Below, in pieces: positions 39,410 to 49,073 of a stretch of DNA of 64,000 bases. This stretch comes from an uncultured Bacteroides sp. (GTDB taxonomy: Bacteria; Bacteroidota; Bacteroidia; Bacteroidales; Bacteroidaceae). The stretch is taken from NCBI GenBank assembly GCA_900755095.1, contig CAAEFE010000120.1, forward strand, positions 1 through 64,000, in the 5' to 3' direction. Within the stretch, counting starts at the first letter, position 1. Every line of letters begins with the position of its first letter. A program made the position numbers and the translations under genes. The notes below the pieces were generated by a model. That model was not told the DNA's origin. It ran no database searches and saw nothing but the letters and a program-made list of their open reading frames with translations.

Positions 39410-40600
39410 ATGGAAAAACAACCTAAATTCGATTATTCAGATATAAAATTCAAGGATAATGGTAAATTAAAGCTGATAATCGTTGTCGGCACTCGTCCCG
39501 AGATTATCCGTTTGGCGGCTGTCATCACCAAATGTCGTCAGTATTTCGATGTGATTCTTGCTCATACCGGTCAGAATTATGATTACAACCTCAACGGTAT
39601 ATTCTTTAAAGATTTGAAGTTGGCAGAGCCGGAAGTATATATGGATGCCGTAGGTGATGATTTGGGAGCTACTTGTGGTAATATCATCAATTGTTCATAT
39701 AAACTCTTTGCTCAGACAAAGCCGGACGGAGTTCTTGTACTTGGTGATACCAACTCATGTTTGAGTGTAATTGGTGCGAAGCGCCTGCATATTCCAATTT
39801 TCCATATGGAAGCAGGTAACCGTTGCAAAGACGAGTGCCTTCCGGAAGAGACCAACCGTCGTATTGTTGATATCATCAGTGATGTGAATATGGCATACTC
39901 GGAACATGCGCGAAGATATCTTGCCGATTGTGGTCTACCTAAGGAACGTACCTATGTCACGGGATCACCTATGGCGGAAGTACTTCACAATAACCTTGCC
40001 GAAATTGAAGCCAGCGATGTACATCGGCGTCTGGGTCTGGAGAAAGGAAAATATATTTTGCTCTCTGCTCATCGTGAGGAAAATATCGACACCGAAAAGA
40101 ACTTCATGTCGCTCTTCAATGCTATCAACCGTATGGCAGAGAAGTATAACATGCCGATTCTTTATAGTTGTCATCCACGTAGTCGTAACCGTCTTGTAGA
40201 GAGTAGTTTCAAACTTGATGAACGGGTTATTCAACATGAGCCTCTTGGCTTCCATGATTACAATTGTCTTCAGATGAGTGCTTTTGCTGTTGTTAGTGAT
40301 AGTGGTACATTACCTGAAGAATCAAGTTTTTTCACCAGTGTGGGACATCCCTTTCCAGCTATTTGCATTCGAACCTCTACTGAGCGTCCAGAGGCTATTG
40401 ACAAGGGCGACTTTATCATTGCCGGTATTGACGAGAAATCATTACTTCAAGCCGTAGATACTGCCGTTGAACTTTGCCGTGATAGTCAGCATGGTATTCC
40501 TGTGCCTGACTATGTAGACGAGAATGTCTCAACCAAAGTTGTGAAGATTGTGCAGAGCTATGTCGGTATCGTCAATAAAATGGTGTGGCGTAAGTTCTAG
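39410..40600 (+). CDS. capG: CapG-like UDP-HexNAc 2-epimerase
   Basis: A 396-residue non-hydrolysing UDP-GlcNAc 2-epimerase family enzyme. It has the VVGTRPEIIRLAAV opening, HTGQNYDYN, and the HMEAGNRCKD loop. In the CapEFG set it performs the last step to UDP-N-acetyl-L-fucosamine. It is one base downstream of capF. Its stop is followed by a 444-base gap with a broken mannose gene. Confidence 0.9.
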   Translation: MEKQPKFDYSDIKFKDNGKLKLIIVVGTRPEIIRLAAVITKCRQYFDVILAHTGQNYDYNLNGIFFKDLKLAEPEVYMDAVGDDLGATCGNIINCSYKLFAQTKPDGVLVLGDTNSCLSVIGAKRLHIPIFHMEAGNRCKDECLPEETNRRIVDIISDVNMAYSEHARRYLADCGLPKERTYVTGSPMAEVLHNNLAEIEASDVHRRLGLEKGKYILLSAHREENIDTEKNFMSLFNAINRMAEKYNMPILYSCHPRSRNRLVESSFKLDERVIQHEPLGFHDYNCLQMSAFAVVSDSGTLPEESSFFTSVGHPFPAICIRTSTERPEAIDKGDFIIAGIDEKSLLQAVDTAVELCRDSQHGIPVPDYVDENVSTKVVKIVQSYVGIVNKMVWRKF

Positions 40601-40767
40601 AGTAAGCACTCAAATAAGGGCTCAATCTTAAAAGATATACCTTTATTGTTGAATTTTGAACATTAAGATTATATGTAGCAGCGAAGATTTGGAAAGATTC
40701 TATGTCCAGTACTAGAAGAGGCAATGTCCAATGATCATTTTTCTCCAGTTCAAGAAGGGCAGGATGA

Positions 40768-41022
40768 GACAGGCGCAACACTCTCAACTCAGGAAAGAAT
40801 ATCTCCTATCATATTCACCATTACTGTTCTGAGGTTTGGACATTCGTTGAGGGTGAAAGCATATGTGTACTCAATAGCGTAGAGCAGAGAGTTAAGGTTG
40901 GTGATACGGTTGTCATTCTAGGAGAGCACTTCCAGGTCATTAAAGCTATAATACCTCTTACCTTCATAGAGGTACAGATTGGCAATTCGCTGGTTGAGGA
41001 AGACATAGAGGGGGTTGAGTAG
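40768..41022 (+). pseudogene. Remnant of a ManC-type cupin (mannose-1-P guanylyltransferase C-terminus)
   Basis: An 84-codon frame with no start encodes the C-terminal cupin of a GDP-mannose pyrophosphorylase. Recognisable parts are ISYHIHHYCSEVWTFVEGE, VKVGDTVVILGEHFQVIKAI and FIEVQIGNSLVEEDIEGVE. A TGA blocks it upstream at 40765, and the nucleotidyl-transferase domain is absent. It marks a deletion or recombination scar between capG and the flippase. The rest of the gap (40601-40767) shows no gene. Confidence 0.75.
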
Positions 41023-41044
41023 GAGTGGAGAATATTAATCAATT

Positions 41045-42490
41045 ATGCATATGGCATCATTAAAGAAAAACTTTCTATATAATATATCTATTACGTTAGC
41101 TAACTATATAGCTGCTTTAATCGTATTTCCCTATGTATCGCGTTGTTTAGGTGTGGAACTAATGGGAAAAACAAGTTTTGCGATAAATGTGGTTGCATAT
41201 TTCAGTCTCTTTGCATTGCTGGGGGCAGCAACTGTAGGTGTTCGCGAAATAGCAATATGCAATGGGGATTTTGAAAAACGTTCAAAAGTCTTTAGTAGTG
41301 TAATGGTTGTTATTGGAGTTCTGACAGGGATAAGTCTCATTCTTATGTCGGTTTCCATATTCTTGATATCTCGGTTTCAAGAATATGGTACATTATTGCT
41401 TATTGGTTCTTTCTCGTTAGTATTTACAAGTCTTCAGATAGAATGGCTCTATCAAGGAGTTGAAAAATTTGATTACATTGCCAAACGTACAATTTTTATA
41501 AGGATTTTATATTGCATCAGCATCTTCCTATTTGTTCATGATAAAGAAGACTTTCTTATTTATTATATTCTAACGGTTGGAATAGTCGTAGTTAATGGTT
41601 TTATAAACCTCATATATTCCAGAAATTATGTTCATTTCTCGTTTAAGAATGTTGAATTCAAAAAATATTTGAAGCCTGTAGCTATGTATGGCGTGAATAA
41701 GATACTTATCTCAATGTACACAACATTTAATGTAATGTTTTTGGGATTAGCATGCAATGATATTGAAGTTGGTTTTTATTCAACAGCGAATAAACTATTT
41801 GCGATTCTTTTAGGTGTCATATCAGCCTTCACAAGTGTGATACTGCCAAGAATGGCTTCTTTGGCTGCAAATAATAATGTAGAAAAAATTAATGATAATA
41901 TTTCAAAATCTTTTTCACTTATCTTCTCTGTATCTCTTCCGATATGTATAGGAGGCATGTTGTTGTCTCCTCAGATAATCGATATTTTGGCTGGTCCTGG
42001 TTATGAAGGGGCAATTCTTCCTATGCAGATTATCATGCCAGTTGTTGTCTTAACTGGAGCTGCACAGGTTTGCATTATGCAAGCTTTGATACCGCTAAAG
42101 AAAGATAAGGCAGTATTGTTAGCTTCTGTTATTGGAGCAGCAACTGCAGTTTTGTTTAATATCATATTTGTTGATAAGTTGGGTGCGATAGGATCTGCTT
42201 TGGTTTTACTCTGCTCAGAAATATGTTCTGATATATTTGCTTTTGGGTATGCAATTAAAAAGAAGATTCTCACCCTTCCTTGGCGCTTTATTGTTAAGCG
42301 AATAATTTCATCAATCCCATATATTGCAATATGCTATACTGTTGGAAAATGTCTTAATCTAAACAATATTACAACCTTGCTTATTGCATTATTAATATGT
42401 GGATTTTACTTTGTGGTTGAAAATTTGTTTGTATTAAAGCTTCCTATTGTGAGAGATTTTTTTGCAGAAATAAAAAAACAAATACGTTAA
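41045..42490 (+). CDS. wzx: Wzx-type oligosaccharide flippase
   Basis: A 481-residue membrane protein with about 14 helices, starting with KKNFLYNISITLANYIAALI, typical of the Wzx/RfbX group. It flips undecaprenyl-linked repeat units across the inner membrane. The gene is markedly AT-rich compared with the ugd-capG part, suggesting separate origin. Its stop overlaps the next start by one base. Start 41051 is an alternative. Confidence 0.9.
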   Translation: MHMASLKKNFLYNISITLANYIAALIVFPYVSRCLGVELMGKTSFAINVVAYFSLFALLGAATVGVREIAICNGDFEKRSKVFSSVMVVIGVLTGISLILMSVSIFLISRFQEYGTLLLIGSFSLVFTSLQIEWLYQGVEKFDYIAKRTIFIRILYCISIFLFVHDKEDFLIYYILTVGIVVVNGFINLIYSRNYVHFSFKNVEFKKYLKPVAMYGVNKILISMYTTFNVMFLGLACNDIEVGFYSTANKLFAILLGVISAFTSVILPRMASLAANNNVEKINDNISKSFSLIFSVSLPICIGGMLLSPQIIDILAGPGYEGAILPMQIIMPVVVLTGAAQVCIMQALIPLKKDKAVLLASVIGAATAVLFNIIFVDKLGAIGSALVLLCSEICSDIFAFGYAIKKKILTLPWRFIVKRIISSIPYIAICYTVGKCLNLNNITTLLIALLICGFYFVVENLFVLKLPIVRDFFAEIKKQIR

Positions 42491-43380
42491 TGAAAATTGC
42501 AAGTGTCACATTGTTCTGTAATGAAGGTTTTAGACTTAATCATTGGGTTCGGTATTTTTCTGAGTACAAGGATGATATCTATCTTCAAATCATTGTAAAT
42601 AATGGTAATCCTGAAGATACAATACTCTTAAAGTCAGTTTTCCCAGATGCAGTCGTCTTATTTTCAAAAACGCCAAATATGATAGCTTCTTATAATTTGG
42701 CAATTAAATACATTCTTGAAAAAACTGATGCAGACTCGATTCTTCAGATTACAAATGATCTTCGAATTGAAAAGGGTGGACTTGCCCAAATTTATGAGAT
42801 TCTCTTTAGAGAACAGCAATACGGAATGATTAGCCCGATTTTATTGAAGAAGGATTCTGAAATTGTTGAAAATTATGGTGCAGAGATTGATTTCTCTAAT
42901 ATGCTCTTCCGTCATATAGATAGGAATGTTCATTATAAAGACGTAAAACCAGACATTGCATTTAGAACTGGACTACCAGGAGGTTGTTTTCTTACAAAAC
43001 GTGTAGTCTATGAAACCATTGGCCTTCAAGACGAAAGAATTAATATGTACTCTGACGAAGTCGATACAGGTATAAAGTGTGCAAACAAAGGATATACATT
43101 GTTATCCACTAAATTAGTGAAATCTTGGCATCAACATATTTTTCCATCAGGTAGAAATCAAAGGAGCTGTTCTGCAAGTTATTTTATGTCAAGAAATCCA
43201 ATTTACTTAGCTCGCAAATACTATGGAGTATCTGTCATATTGGGAGCTTTTTGGAGTCGTTTTAAATTGTCCTTAATTGAATTAATGTCTTGTGTACATC
43301 ATCTTAAAGGAATAGAGTCGTTTGTATGCTCTCTGTATTCTTTCAAAGGTTGCTTCGCTGGGCTTTTTATGAAAATGTAA
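42490..43380 (+). CDS. Glycosyltransferase family 2
   Basis: A 296-residue GT-A fold transferase. Opening MKIASVTLFCNEGFRLNHWV, a QITNDLRIEKGG segment in the DxD position, the acceptor-side GLPGGCFLTKRVVYETIG and YSDEVDTGIKC are typical of rhamnosyl- or GalNAc-transferase-like GT2 proteins. Donor and acceptor are unknown. Confidence 0.85.
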   Translation: MKIASVTLFCNEGFRLNHWVRYFSEYKDDIYLQIIVNNGNPEDTILLKSVFPDAVVLFSKTPNMIASYNLAIKYILEKTDADSILQITNDLRIEKGGLAQIYEILFREQQYGMISPILLKKDSEIVENYGAEIDFSNMLFRHIDRNVHYKDVKPDIAFRTGLPGGCFLTKRVVYETIGLQDERINMYSDEVDTGIKCANKGYTLLSTKLVKSWHQHIFPSGRNQRSCSASYFMSRNPIYLARKYYGVSVILGAFWSRFKLSLIELMSCVHHLKGIESFVCSLYSFKGCFAGLFMKM

Positions 43381-43389
43381 TATTCCTCT

Positions 43390-44619
43390 ATGATTGCTCC
43401 ATATAATAGAATCTCATCAAACTTTGCGTATTTCCTAGTTTTCATTGCTTTTCTAATGTCATCTAGATGCTGGATCGGTTTTGAAGGAAGGAATACATTG
43501 TTTTTCTACTGTCTTCCAGTAGTACTATTCATGCTGATTTCTATGGGGGCATATGAGATAAGAAATCAGTCTAAATATGCCATGTTTGCCTTCCTCGTAT
43601 ATATAGCTAATGTATACACTATGTATCGTGCGAGAGGGACATTTGAAATTATCGGGATGGCGAATCAAGCGGTTCTTCCCGTAACGACTTATCTTCTTCT
43701 TTGCTTACAAGATTCTCAAAAAGAATTGTTATTGTATCATATTACAAAGTGGTTTGGGATGATATTGATTCCTGGAATGATTATATACATATGCTCATTC
43801 TTTGTAAATCTTCCAAGCTTGGGTATCATCCAGACACATTATGGAGGTGACTTTTATGGAGAACCATGTTACAATTATTTGTTCTATTTAAAACCAATTA
43901 CAGTTGGAGCAACTGGAATGTTTCGTTTTAACGGACCTTTGATAGAACCAGGTGATTTAGGATGTGTTTCGGCTTTTCTTTTATATGCAACTAAGTTTGA
44001 TTTTAAACGATTCAAATACCTTTGGGCTGTTTTGGCTTCACTAATCCTAACGTTCTCTCTTGCAGGTTATCTTTTGGCATTATTTGGATATTCTGCAATA
44101 ATGATGACAAAGAATAAGTTCTCTTCCAAAAAGCTATTATTAGGTGTATTGGTGTTTTCTGCTGTAATAGCTTTGGGTACATACTATAATGGCGGTGACA
44201 ATTATATTAATCGTTCAATTCTATCAAGACTTCAAGATGGAGAATTAGCTATAGACAATACGAATGGTAGGATCAGTACACAAAAACTGGAATTCTTTTA
44301 CTTTATGTTTAAAAATCCTAGTATTTTGTGGTTTGGCTACGATAAGGCTACAATTTCCTTTGTAAACGAACAATTCGGTGCAGGAGCTGGTTTTTACAGT
44401 CAAGTATTGAATATTGGTATATTAGGAATAATATTATATCTTCTGCCATATTTCTATATTACATTAAAGTCAAGAGATCGCAGGTATGCTTTATTATATT
44501 TGGTATTCTTGATATTGTATGCTTACCAAAGATTTGATTTGTTTTGGATTTCTCTTATACTATGTTATACATTTGGTATATGTTTAAAAGATAAAGAGTT
44601 TGAATTATGCAAAAAATAG
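43390..44619 (+). CDS. wzy: Wzy-type polysaccharide polymerase
   Basis: A 409-residue protein with about 10-12 hydrophobic helices and a large loop (about residues 150-190, with the HYGGDFYGEPC stretch). Wzy proteins share topology more than sequence. The position between flippase and glycosyltransferases and the lack of another candidate support the call. It overlaps the next gene by 13 bases. Confidence 0.75.
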   Translation: MIAPYNRISSNFAYFLVFIAFLMSSRCWIGFEGRNTLFFYCLPVVLFMLISMGAYEIRNQSKYAMFAFLVYIANVYTMYRARGTFEIIGMANQAVLPVTTYLLLCLQDSQKELLLYHITKWFGMILIPGMIIYICSFFVNLPSLGIIQTHYGGDFYGEPCYNYLFYLKPITVGATGMFRFNGPLIEPGDLGCVSAFLLYATKFDFKRFKYLWAVLASLILTFSLAGYLLALFGYSAIMMTKNKFSSKKLLLGVLVFSAVIALGTYYNGGDNYINRSILSRLQDGELAIDNTNGRISTQKLEFFYFMFKNPSILWFGYDKATISFVNEQFGAGAGFYSQVLNIGILGIILYLLPYFYITLKSRDRRYALLYLVFLILYAYQRFDLFWISLILCYTFGICLKDKEFELCKK

Positions 44620-45779
44620 CAATCATTTCATATTTTCATTATGAGTCTTCATTGTGTTTAGCAAAATCAATTGCAGAACAGGGGGTAACAGTTGACTATT
44701 TTGCAATAGTTGATATGTTTCACGATAAAGGCACTGTTCCTGGCATAGATTATCATAAAGCCCCCAAACATCCAGGATTAATAAGATTGACCTCTGTCAA
44801 TGCTCCTGAGATTTGTGGTTACTATGAAGGACTTCCCGTGAATTTATTCTTGTTCCGTCTGGTATCGTTTTCAAGACGATTAATGCTTTTTAACAAAATT
44901 GTATTCAAAATTGTTTTAAATAAAATCAAATCTGCAAAATATGATGCCATTAACATTGTTGGACAATGGCCATGGGTTGAAATCATACATAATGAACTTA
45001 AAGATGAAAATTTAACCCACACATTTCATGAAGTTGGCAGTCATTTTAAAGGAGAACTATCAACACCATTAATGGAGACCGTAATACGCGATAAATCAAA
45101 GGTTATCTTGCCTTCAAAATCAACATTAGATAGGTTTAGAACATTGGACAAGAATGGTTATTGTTTATCAGAATATATTCCATTTGGTAAGTTCGAAACG
45201 TTAATGTTGTATAGGAAACCTACAAAACTTAAGATTCAATTCAATAATGATTCTCCAATATTCTTGTTTTATGGATTTATCAAACCATATAAAGGGCTAG
45301 ATCTCTTAAAGCGGGCTTGTGAGATTCTAAACAACAGAAAGGTTGATTTCAATTTAATTGTAGCAGGAAGTGGTGATGATCCAACCTTACCATTCTATTC
45401 AACAAAGAAAAACTGTGTCGTTATTAATAGAATCCTTTATGATGACGAGATGGTGTACCTGAATGATATATCTGATGTTGTTCTTCTACCATATAAGACT
45501 GCCTCTCAAAGTGGAATTATTCCTACTTCGTTTATTTTTGGCAATCCAATTATTGCAACAAAGGTGGGAGCCTTGGTAGAATCCATTCAAGATGGGAAGA
45601 ATGGTATTCTAGTTAATGCAGAAGATGCAATATCATTTGCCGATGCAATGCAATCTCTTATTACAGACCAGAATCTGATGTCATTGTTAAAACACGGAGC
45701 AAGACAATATGGCAATGGTGATGAGTATGATTGGCATAACATAGCCAAACAAACAATGTCAGTATTAATGAATCATTAA
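44607..45779 (+). CDS. Glycosyltransferase family 4-like
   Basis: A 390-residue GT-B transferase. The C-terminal nucleotide-sugar domain shows LFYGFIKPYKGLDLLKRAC, LNDISDVVLLPYKTASQSGI and GALVESIQDGKNGILV, the usual GT4 donor site. The N-terminal half is diverged. AT-rich like its neighbours. A decayed acyltransferase gene follows. Confidence 0.85.
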   Translation: MQKIAIISYFHYESSLCLAKSIAEQGVTVDYFAIVDMFHDKGTVPGIDYHKAPKHPGLIRLTSVNAPEICGYYEGLPVNLFLFRLVSFSRRLMLFNKIVFKIVLNKIKSAKYDAINIVGQWPWVEIIHNELKDENLTHTFHEVGSHFKGELSTPLMETVIRDKSKVILPSKSTLDRFRTLDKNGYCLSEYIPFGKFETLMLYRKPTKLKIQFNNDSPIFLFYGFIKPYKGLDLLKRACEILNNRKVDFNLIVAGSGDDPTLPFYSTKKNCVVINRILYDDEMVYLNDISDVVLLPYKTASQSGIIPTSFIFGNPIIATKVGALVESIQDGKNGILVNAEDAISFADAMQSLITDQNLMSLLKHGARQYGNGDEYDWHNIAKQTMSVLMNH

Positions 45780-45794
45780 AACAAATTTAGTATT

Positions 45795-46408
45795 ATGTTC
45801 ACATCTCGCAACTACCTCCACTTCTATCTTCAGGCAGACATGGTGATGAATAGAGGGTACTTCAAGAACCTCTCAAGAAGAAGTTATTGCATCCTGTAGC
45901 TCCAGATTACATCATGGAGTTCCTTAAGGCAATGGGAAAGGTGCAATATTACTCTCAGTGCAAACGTGGGGATTGTTGCTTATAATCAATAAATGGTGTT
46001 TTTTTAGATTGTCTCGTAAACTCGGTTTGAGTATCGGATATGATGTCTGTGATTACGGATTGGTAATTCCTCACTGTGGGACTATCGTAGTTGGAAATAC
46101 CAATAGGATTGGCCCATACGCAGTATTGCATACCTCACTTACATTATCAATACAGGCAGAAGGATTGGCAAAGGTTTGCTTCTATCTACAGGAGCAAAGA
46201 TAACTGGAGGTGAGATATTGTGCGACCATATAATAATTGCTGCAAGTTCTATAGTTGCCAAGTCTTTTCCAGATGGAAATGCGTTATTTGTGGGATGTCG
46301 GCTGTAAAGAAAGCAAATCGTTTAGACTGGTATTCACCTTTGAAAGATGAATCAAAACGAAGTGTTGGCGCGATAGAGAATCTCAAAATTAAAATGGGAA
46401 TACAATGA
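45795..46408 (+). pseudogene. Decayed serine-acetyltransferase-like hexapeptide enzyme
   Basis: Pieces of one protein are spread over three frames in order: FTSRNYLHFYLQADMVMNRG, PDYIMEFLKAMGKVQYYSQC, LLLIINKWCFFRLSRKLGLS, VIPHCGTIVVGNTNRIGPYA, KGLLLSTGAKITGGEILCDH and SAVKKANRLDWYSPLKDESK. At least four frameshifts and stops interrupt it. The parent resembled capsule-locus serine O-acetyltransferase family proteins, using acetyl-CoA on a sugar or serine. The 3' end overlaps the next gene's start, as in an operon. Confidence 0.8.
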
Positions 46409-47529
46409 ATAAATTCTATGTAGTTTGTAATACTTACTATCCAAATACTGCTTTTAGTAATCGAGTGTTTAGTTTTCTTCGAGGTTTTTCAGAACTGGGT
46501 GTTGATGTTGAGGTTGTTTTCCTTACTCCAGACTCGGAGATGAGTAAGGTTCAGGAAACATATCCCCATATCACATTTAAGTATATGTGGGAGAATCTGC
46601 CATTTTCAAACCGCATTTTCAACAAATTTGCTGATGAGTTCTATGGATGGAAGTTTGCATGGAGTCTGAAACCTGGTGATGTAGTCTTTCTTACCAACTT
46701 CGGAAATGTGTTTTTTAAGGTTGTAAAGAGAAAAGGAGTAAAGGTTGTTCATGAGAAAACAGAACATCCGGATGTTTATAGCTTCAAAGGCTTCAACGTG
46801 GAGCGTTACAAGCGTGAGGTTGTAAAGGTAGATGGGATGTTTGTGATCTCAACGGCACTCAAGGATTATTTTGTATCTTGCGGTTTGCCGAAAGAGAAGA
46901 TTGAGATAGTAAACATGACGGTTGATAGCAATCGTTTTGTTGGACTCACGAAGCAACCATCAGAAAAGTATATTGCCTATTGTGGAACAGCATCTAATAA
47001 CAAGGATGGTGTGGATGAGCTCATCAAGTCTTTTGCGATTGTAAACAAGACTCACCCTGAGGTGAAGCTTTACATAATCGGCAAGACTCCCGATAAGAAC
47101 GATGCTTCTGGCAACCTGAAGTTGATAGAGAATCTTGGAGTGAAGGATTCGATCGTTTTTACCGGTATTGTATCAGCGGCTGATATACCTCAAATTTTGA
47201 AGAATGCAGCAGTTCTTGCTCTTGATCGTCCGGACTCTTTGCAAGCTCAATGCGGATTCCCTACAAAGCTTGGAGAATACCTCTTAACAGAGAATCCTGT
47301 CATAGTGACAAAAGTAGGTGATATTCCTCTTTTCTTGAAAGATGGTGAGACTGCGCTTTTGGTCGAAGAGCGTAATCCTAAGGAATTTTCGTCAAAGATT
47401 ATTTGGGCACTGGAGCATCCAGAAGAGGCTACGGAAATAGGAAAAGCAGGTGCGCAGGTCGCTATGAGGGAGTTTAATTATCTGAATGAGACCAAGAAGA
47501 TTATTGATGTAATAAACAGATTATCATGA
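46405..47529 (+). CDS. Glycosyltransferase family 4-like
   Basis: A 374-residue GT-B transferase. Opening NKFYVVCNTYYPNTAFSNR is followed by a C-terminal donor domain with IAYCGTASNNKDGVDELI, KLYIIGKTPDKND and a late FPTKLGEYLLTENPVI segment. Overlaps the next gene by four bases (ATGA), so translation is probably coupled. Specificity unknown. Confidence 0.87.
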   Translation: MNKFYVVCNTYYPNTAFSNRVFSFLRGFSELGVDVEVVFLTPDSEMSKVQETYPHITFKYMWENLPFSNRIFNKFADEFYGWKFAWSLKPGDVVFLTNFGNVFFKVVKRKGVKVVHEKTEHPDVYSFKGFNVERYKREVVKVDGMFVISTALKDYFVSCGLPKEKIEIVNMTVDSNRFVGLTKQPSEKYIAYCGTASNNKDGVDELIKSFAIVNKTHPEVKLYIIGKTPDKNDASGNLKLIENLGVKDSIVFTGIVSAADIPQILKNAAVLALDRPDSLQAQCGFPTKLGEYLLTENPVIVTKVGDIPLFLKDGETALLVEERNPKEFSSKIIWALEHPEEATEIGKAGAQVAMREFNYLNETKKIIDVINRLS

Positions 47530-48017
47530 GTATAATAAAATCTGCATATTTGGAGCTGGTAAAGGTACTTTCACCCGTTAGGCATGCTCGTATGATAGGT
47601 GTGAGCCTTGGGGACAATTGTTTGGTTTATCGTAGTATGGAATGGCCCTCCGAACCATATCTTGTTACAATTGGCAATAATGTACAACTCACCAAAGGAG
47701 TTGCAATACATACACATGGAGGAGGAAATGTAGTAAGGCGCAAAGTGCCTGATTTCGATGTGTTTGGAAAGGTGGTAATCAAGGACTGGGCTTATATTGG
47801 AGCCCATGCCCAAATAATGCCGGGGGTAACTATTGGCGAAGGTGCAATGGTGGCTGCAGGTTCAGTGGTTACGAAATCTGTTCCAGATGGAATGGTAGTA
47901 GGAGGTAATCCTGCCAAAATACTATGTTCTGTGGAGGAGTATATCGAACGGAATATGCAGTATAACGTGCATACAAAAGGTATAGGAGAAAAAGCAATGT
48001 TTGCTCACTATGGATGA
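47526..48017 (+). CDS. Hexapeptide-repeat acyltransferase
   Basis: A 163-residue left-handed beta-helix acyltransferase. Repeats run from about residue 40 to 130 and include the GAHAQIMPGVTIGEGAMVAAG and MVVGGNPAKIL signatures of the LbH/CatB-like group. It would O- or N-acetylate a sugar. Translationally coupled to the upstream glycosyltransferase. Confidence 0.87.
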   Translation: MSIIKSAYLELVKVLSPVRHARMIGVSLGDNCLVYRSMEWPSEPYLVTIGNNVQLTKGVAIHTHGGGNVVRRKVPDFDVFGKVVIKDWAYIGAHAQIMPGVTIGEGAMVAAGSVVTKSVPDGMVVGGNPAKILCSVEEYIERNMQYNVHTKGIGEKAMFAHYG

Positions 48018-48056
48018 AAGCATGTTTTTGAAAAAGTAATTAAGAAGATATAAACT

Positions 48057-49064
48057 ATGATTCAGTTTAATGTACAGGACATAAGCGAATACAGAGGACA
48101 GCTGATGGGTATTGCTACTCTTTTGGTCATCTTTGGTCATTCAGTGGGTAATGGTGTAGCAATGCCAAGATGGATGGAATCTCTCTGTGGATTGTCATCT
48201 GTAGGAGTAGATATATTCCTCCTTGTAAGCGGCTTGGGGCTATGGTACTCGCTCACAAGTCTGAATGGAAATAATGTTCAACAAGGAGTAAGGTGTTGGT
48301 ATTTAAGGAGATATAAGAGAATATTGATTCCATATCTTATCATTATTGGTTTCCATTGTACATTGTCTGTATTACATGGGATGCCTATTTCTCAGGCTTT
48401 GTTTGAACTATCAACACTCAGTTATTGGGTCAATCATCAGGGAGCTTGGTTTATTGCAATGCTGATACCGGTGTATGCACTAACTCCGCTTCATTACCGA
48501 ATCTGCAATAAAGTAAAGAGTCCTGTGTTGTATTCTTCGTTGCTTATTGCTTTTATGGTTGTAATCTCTGCGCTGAACTATCCGGTTGAAAGTACAGGCT
48601 GTCAGATGGTGATTGATAATGTCAAACAGGTGTTGTATCATTTGCCTAGTTTCTTGATAGGTTTCATGTTAGCACCTTTTGCAAAGACAGGCAAGAAGAT
48701 CTCATACTTTTGGATGAGTATTTTGCCTCTTGCACTTGTAGCAATAATGAAAGTCATGCAGTGTGGATATTGGCCGGAATTTTTGGTGTTACCTTTCGTT
48801 GCGGTATGTTGTCCGACTTTTAAGTATATGGGTAAGATCTTTTTTTCTGTACTGAATTTCTTAGGTAAAATTTCTTTGGAGTCATACTTGCTAAACGTAG
48901 TAATTGGAACTTGGATTATCTGGTATTTGCCAAATCTGTATAACTCTTCAATGAACAAGGGGTGTTATTTGTCCTACTTCATAGTATGTGTAGTAGGAAC
49001 TGTGTTGGCATACCTAATACATTTGATGTGCAACAAACTGTTCTTTAAATCGAAAGAACGATAA
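48057..49064 (+). CDS. Acyltransferase family 3 membrane protein
   Basis: A 335-residue integral membrane O-acyltransferase (OafA/WecH type) with about 10 helices. The conserved active His lies in LVIFGHSVGNG, followed by the SSVGVDIFLLVSGLGLW core and the WYLRRYKRILIPYL arginine segment. It would acetylate lipid-linked repeat units in the membrane, adding to the several soluble acyltransferases here. Confidence 0.88.
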   Translation: MIQFNVQDISEYRGQLMGIATLLVIFGHSVGNGVAMPRWMESLCGLSSVGVDIFLLVSGLGLWYSLTSLNGNNVQQGVRCWYLRRYKRILIPYLIIIGFHCTLSVLHGMPISQALFELSTLSYWVNHQGAWFIAMLIPVYALTPLHYRICNKVKSPVLYSSLLIAFMVVISALNYPVESTGCQMVIDNVKQVLYHLPSFLIGFMLAPFAKTGKKISYFWMSILPLALVAIMKVMQCGYWPEFLVLPFVAVCCPTFKYMGKIFFSVLNFLGKISLESYLLNVVIGTWIIWYLPNLYNSSMNKGCYLSYFIVCVVGTVLAYLIHLMCNKLFFKSKER

Positions 49065-49073
49065 ATATATAAT

